A DNA stretch of 64,000 nt from Caprimulgus europaeus (taxonomy: Eukaryota; Chordata; Aves; Caprimulgiformes; Caprimulgidae). Position numbers and translations under genes: made by a program. Below the pieces are notes generated by a model. It was not told where the DNA came from. It saw nothing but the letters and a program-made list of their open reading frames with translations, and made no database searches. Positions 53,523 through 64,000 of this stretch are shown piece after piece (position 1 is the first letter of the stretch; the number at the start of each line of letters is the position of its first letter). The DNA is taken from NCBI GenBank assembly GCA_907165065.1, contig OU015523.1, positions 27,760,202 through 27,824,201 on the forward strand, given 5' to 3'.

Positions 53523-54590
53523 ATATCACAGAATCACAGAATGCTGGGGATTGGAAGGGACCTCGAAAGATCATCAAGTCCAATCCCCCTGCCGGAGCAG
53601 GAACACCTAGATGAGATCACACAGGAAGGTGTCCAGGCGGGTCTTGAATGTCTCCAGAGAAGGAGACTCCACAACCTCCCTGGGCAGCCTGTGCCAGTGC
53701 TCTGTCACCCTCACAGTAAATAAGTTCCTTCTCAAATTTAAGCGGAACCTCCTGTGTTCCAGCTTACACCCACTGCCCCTTGTCCTATAATTGGACATCA
53801 CTGTGAAGAGCCTGGCCCCATCCTCCTGACATTCACCCTTCAAATATTTATAAACATTAATAAGTTCCCCCCTCAGCCTCCTCCAAGCTAAAGAGGCCCA
53901 GCTCCCTCAGCCTTTCCTCATAAGGGAGATGCTCCACTCCCTTAATCATTTTGGTGGCTCTGTGCTGGACTCTCTCAAGCAGTTCCCTGTCCTTCTTGAA
54001 CTGTGGGGCCCAGAAATTGACACAATATTCCAGATGTGGCCTCACCAGGGCAGAGTAAAGGGGAAGGAGAACCTCTCTTGACCTACTGACTACACCCCTT
54101 CTAATGCACCCCAGGATGCCATTGGCCTTCCTGGCCACAAGGGCACAGTGCTGGCTCATGGTCATCCTGCTGTCCACCAGGACTCCCAGATCCCTTTCCC
54201 CTTCACTGCTCTCTAGGAGATCATTTCCCAACCTATACTGGAACCTGGGGTTGTTCCTGCCCAGGTGCAACACCCTACACTTGCCCTTATTATATTTCAT
54301 CAAATTTTTCCCTGCCCAGCTCTCCAGCCTGTCCAGGTCTCTCTGGATGGCAGCACAGCCCTCTGCTGTGTCAGCCACTCCTCCCAGCTTTGTATCATTA
54401 GCAAACTTGCTGACAGTGCATTCAATTCCCTCATCCAGGTCATTGATGAACATATTGAATAGTACTGGACCCAGTACCGACCCCTGAGGGACTCCACTAG
54501 ACACAGGTCTCCAACTAGACTCCGCCTCATTGACCACCACTCTCTGGCTTCTTCCCACCAGACAGTTCACGTTCGTTTGCACCTATGGGC
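53523..54590 (-). mobile_element. CR1 LINE 3' fragment, minus orientation
   Basis: The plus strand opens with the reversed CR1 tail (cacagaatcacagaatg), then the 3' UTR and the C-terminal half of reverse transcriptase. On the minus strand this gives [20 protein letters not shown], a changed YADD box (FANDTKLG), [14 protein letters not shown] and [11 protein letters not shown] frame of 241 codons (54582-53857) remains open, so this copy is younger than the one at 8-11 kb. It is 5'-truncated at about 54590 and sits just inside the presumed GART first intron, antisense to GART. Confidence 0.93.
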
Positions 54591-57500
54591 CTGCACCGCT
54601 CTTAGCCTCAGTGAATTCCTCCTGCGTGAATTCCACCTCAGCAGGTGACAAGTTCCTCTGCTCTCCACGAGCTTGTGAGACAGCTTCCCCTGCAGTGCTT
54701 GCCCTGGCAAAGGCACTTGGTCCTTCACAGCCTTCTCCTTCTCACCCGTCCCACGGTTTCCCGACTGCTGTGAGTGCTTCTGAGCACCCCTGCTAGCAGC
54801 AGTGCAAGCTGCCCTTTGTAGGGCTCACTGAAAATGCTGTGCCAGACCCGCTGCCACCCGGAGCTCCCGGCCTCGGGTAAGGCCTGGTGGGTTTCCTCAT
54901 GGCCTCCTCCATGCATGGCATGGGCTGGCTGGCAGGGAAGGGAAACTCAAGCTAAAGAAGCCCCAAACCAAGAAGCAGTTCTCATCCTCAGTCTGGAAAA
55001 GAAGACTCAGATGCACAAACCGAAGGCCTAGCTGATGGAAGGCAAATAGCAGATTGTTTCCTCCCTGAACACCAGTATCTATTATTAAAAAAGAAATAAA
55101 CAAACCAAGCCCTTGTGTTTTCTGTTAGTGGTACTTGATGGGGTATGGTTGTCTGTGCTGCATAACCAGCCAGCAAAATGGTGGCGTTGACGTCTGAAAG
55201 GAAACAACAACCACGTAGAGCAATCAGCTTTGTTATACAGCTTCCAGTGTCATATCTGACTGCTCATCCTGTTACAGCTTTGCCAGTATGCTGTCTTGGT
55301 GAATAAACACTAAAATACATTGTTTCAGATACATTTTCTCTTCTATTCCTTAGGTAATGGCTTTCTACATTTTTAAAATTCACATTATCTTTCTGTAAAA
55401 ATCAGGTTTTGATACTGGGAGTTCCCAAGTATAGTGTCTTTCTCTGCTGCATATTCACTTCATCACCTAAGAAAACAATTTGATTAAGTAATTGCCATAC
55501 AAATTGACCCACTGGAATGAATGCAAGTTTAAATTATCTTCTTCTGGCCAGTCACGTAGCAGAGAAACTTTTCAGGGCTGCACGAGTTCTGTTTCTGACT
55601 TAAATTGTCACAGACTCCTGATTTTGAGAAAAAAATTACAAAAACTGTTGCAAAAGTGAGAAAAATGTTATCATCTTACAGGAAATAGAAAATTCAGTCA
55701 CAGGTGGAAAACACAGAACTATGAGTTTGCAAATCTGAGGCAGGCAGTCTACAGATGCTCAGTAGGTGATGCTTAAGCCTATTGTAGCAAGCATGTCTCC
55801 TTAAACTGGGAGGTTCGAGTACAGCATCTGTTCAACAGTACACAAGCCCTTAGTTCCACAGAAGTTTTAAACAAACTTTACATTCCTTTTAAAAATTGTT
55901 TTAGTGATGTGAAAGGAATGGCTTGTGTTTCTGTCAATGTATTTTTTTATTTCTCATTGCCTGACTGTAAGACACACAGGTGCTGCTCGGTGCTACACTG
56001 GGATACATTAATTTTGTTTTAAGTAAAGAGTGATAGCTCTAAATGACATTAGATACTATCATGAAAGGATTAAGCTGTTGAAGAGGATGGTGTAGGAACC
56101 AGGGGAGAATAAACTAATACTTATTATATACCTTGGATCTCTGCACTGCTTGTGTTACATTTCTTCAAAAGGTAAAAAGGGTAGTTATTAAGAGGGGCAC
56201 AATTTAAGTGTGTCCTAGATATTAAACTGACCTTTATATATACATCGAAGGATATATTCCATTATAAAGAATAAGTCTGTGGGAGTCATGCATGCAGGTT
56301 TTAACAAGAGTGTTTCTGTTTAACTGTGAACCATGAAACCAGTGTTTTATTTTAACAAGTTTTCTTTCAGATTCTTTACTTCTCAGAGGATATAAAATTG
56401 CTCTTAACGTGGGACATGAGCAATGATCTCAGCTTTTTGATATCACATTGTAGGGCTGAATACTATTAACGTTGTAAGACTGATTGCTGAGGAGGAGTTG
56501 TTTTTGTTGTTAGCTGTGGAAAAACAGAGAGAGAGGAGAATAGTCCATGTTGCTGAAGTCTGTGGGGAGGTCTGTTTTGAAAGGCAGGTGACATTAGGGG
56601 GATCTTTCTGGGGATCTTCCTGTTAGGCAGGAGGATAAAAGGGAACAGGGCAGCATGCAGGTCTGTCTGCTTCTTTCATCCTCTCACCCTTATCCTTGGC
56701 TTTAGGAGATCAGAAATCATTTGAATCTGAAGCAGGAGCTGAAGAACTTGAATTCCTCTGGAGGACTCCTCAGCCCTTTGTGTGGACAAACAGCAGGGTC
56801 TAACACGGTAAGGGCAGACAATTCAGGTGAGACATCCATTTCTACAGCCTTTCCTCTAGGACCAGCTATTTTACCAGCTTTATTTTCTTCCAGCATGCTT
56901 TTGAATTGCTTTGCAAAAAATGTCTTTAGTGTCCTCACTATAATGTGGAATGGAAATGTGCATTTTTTCCAAAGGGTAGGAGGCACTGCTTGGTTTCACT
57001 CTCTTCCCAATCAGGTGCTTTAATTTATGTGGTCTTAGAAAACTTCAGTGAATTGTGAAATTATATTTAAGGGAAAAAATAATTTTGATTTTTAAAACAC
57101 TTTGTTTTTTATTAATAGTGGTTGGACCATAGTGCCTAATAAAGATTTGTAGAGACCGTGTTGATGTCTTTGTTAGAGATAGAGCAGTTGCAACCCTTTA
57201 CTTTTAAGTTCTCAGCAGCTTCCTAGTGACTCCAGAATTATTTGTCAAGCAGTGACAAAAGGAAAGGCAAAGTCTGACATATTGGATAGTTACACAATAT
57301 AAAGACTTAGAAAAGTCTTTTGCAAGGAAATCAGTCTGGTGATTCATAGAGCATTAAACACATGTTCTGTGTCTGTACACCTAGAGTGCAATGCCTAAAA
57401 TTTAAAATCAATCTCTTAGATAATCCACAATGGTCTGTAATCCCCAGGGACAGGCTCCTTAAAGTACTTACGTTGTACTTGGACAATTTAATAATTATGA

Positions 57501-58544
57501 AAATATATATAGTTAAATTTTATTTTATTGATAATAGGTTAAGACATCTTAGCACTGTTTCAGGAACAAATAATCTAAGCATGATTATTGATTTACCACA
57601 GTTCTACAAACATCTTTTTTCTGAAATATTATTCCTCAATATAGCTTCTGTTTGCCTTTGGAAGCTACATAATGAACTCAAACCTATGGTTATGATTTCT
57701 TGGGAAAAAGCTGCTGACATGTTGCTTGCAAAACTGGTATTTTATGGTATCTTTAATTTATTATCTATTTCCTGGGTAAGGACTGGTTTATGCCATTAGC
57801 ATCTTCCTTAAAGGTCATGTTCTGGGGTTTTTTTTCTATCTGACATTTGTCCACATTCAGTGCATATGGAAAAATTAAGTTTGCAGATGTGACCTATGTT
57901 GAGTATGATAATATTTCTGAAATAAATCAAAACTAATTTGCCTAGTAATATTATTGAGGAACTGTTTGAAATGTCAGTGTGCTAGTGAAATTAACAGTTG
58001 TTCTTTAATTGAGCATGCTGTTCTGCTGAAGTTATCCTCTTAGCAATTGTCAAAGTATAAAACCTGTTCTGAAAACTGTCTTTGCCATTTATTACTGAGG
58101 ATGTTTACACTCATAAAAGTTCCTAGATTGACTGCAGTGTTCAGAAATATATATAGCTGGAAAGTTACCTAGACCATTTGTATGAAACTTTCTGTCCTGT
58201 CCTATGTAGTTGTGCAAAGGATTTGATGAGACTTGGTCATGACAAGATTATTTCAGCCTGGATACTTAAGAGAGGAAATCTTGACTATACTGAAACAAGT
58301 GGAAAAAATTCTCAGTGATTTCATTCTTGTCAGTATTTAAACCAAAATGTGAATGATGCATCCATCTGATGACACTATGGGTACAGTCACATTATTCAGA
58401 TGTCTTATAGTTACCTTTCTAATAAGAACTAGACTGATATTACTTACAAATTACGAGACATAATTTATATATTTTTGCTTAGTTTTACATGGGTTTGTGA
58501 AATAAATCGATAGTGCTGTATATGATGATTCTGGGTTTGCACAG
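54591..58544. other. GART: presumed GART first intron
   Basis: AT-rich sequence between the CpG island/CR1 and the first coding exon. The 145-codon open frame at 57362-57799 is compositionally AT-driven and unrecognised. No other repeat is called. Confidence 0.5.
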
Positions 58545-58548
58545 GTAA

Positions 58549-63656
<5,108 letters not shown>

Positions 63657-64000
63657 TAGCAGTCCCCCTCCTCAGCCTGCAATAAAGCTGATCACATCTG
63701 TGGTTAGTTCATCACCTTTAGGGCCCAATCTTGTGTCACATAGGCCAGATTTCTTCTGCAGTTGATTGATGGTTTGCTTGTGTAAGTATAACACAAGGCT
63801 CAAACTTTAGTAGTTGTTCTTTAGGATTTCATGAGACAGCGTTGAATAGTTTCTCTCTTATCTTTTTAATTGTTTCCAAAGTTGGTGTTTACTTTTTCCT
63901 TTTTTCTAAACTTGTTTACCTTTTCCATTATTCCTAATCTTGGTGTTTCTCTGCTCCTATTAGCATCATTTGAAATGTCCCTACAAAATTCCCCCACATG

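Noticed and set aside
52727..53614. 295-codon plus-strand frame in the DNAJC28/GART CpG island
   Set aside because: The composition artefact of the CpG island continues into the CR1 tail. It is not a gene.
57362..57799. 145-codon plus-strand open frame upstream of GART
   Set aside because: AT-rich composition, no recognisable domain, and no splice or promoter context. It is probably a chance frame in the GART leader intron.

Overview
The window is vertebrate nuclear DNA, almost certainly from a bird. The genes have short exons with canonical splice sites, CpG-island promoters, several CR1 (chicken repeat 1) LINE copies and avian-type ERV LTRs. The gene order IFNGR2 - TMEM50B - DNAJC28 - GART is the known bird/mammal interferon-receptor synteny block (chicken chromosome 1, human 21q22). 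The species cannot be named from the sequence.

Layout. 1-16.9 kb is a repeat-rich intergenic stretch upstream of IFNGR2. It holds a possible LTR at the left edge, a solo LTR with a 5-bp target duplication (2976-3516), a long decayed CR1 (about 7.87-10.96 kb, minus strand) and an ERVL-like LTR (about 12.49-13.46 kb, minus). IFNGR2 (+) runs from its CpG island at about 17 kb to 29752. Its seven coding exons give a continuous 333-aa receptor chain. TMEM50B (-) lies tail-to-tail with it: coding exons between 33431 and 38346 give exactly 158 aa, and its CpG island is at 44.4-45.6 kb. Two CR1 fragments sit in its first intron. DNAJC28 (-) is one intact coding exon, 50184-51302. A CpG island at 52.75-53.5 kb with an NRF1 palindrome, an E-box and divergent splice donors looks like a bidirectional DNAJC28/GART promoter, and a CR1 copy abuts it. 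Six 5' coding exons of GART (+) occupy 58549-63653; the rest of the gene lies beyond the window.

How the genes relate. IFNGR2 is the JAK2-binding signalling chain of the interferon-gamma receptor. TMEM50B is a small four-pass endomembrane protein, DNAJC28 a J-domain protein, and GART a trifunctional purine-synthesis enzyme. They are neighbours by ancient synteny, not a functional operon.

The most unusual observation is in GART. All six exons splice in phase without a stop, and exon 1 is perfectly family-like. Exons 2-6, however, carry changes at residues that are invariant in glycinamide ribonucleotide synthetase from bacteria to man, including the whole ATP-grasp glycine-rich loop. The copy looks catalytically dead or repurposed, which suggests that a second, intact GART copy lies elsewhere. 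A second point of interest is IFNGR2 exon 5. The donor that keeps the frame is weak, while a strong GTAAGT 67 bp downstream would produce a receptor lacking its membrane anchor.
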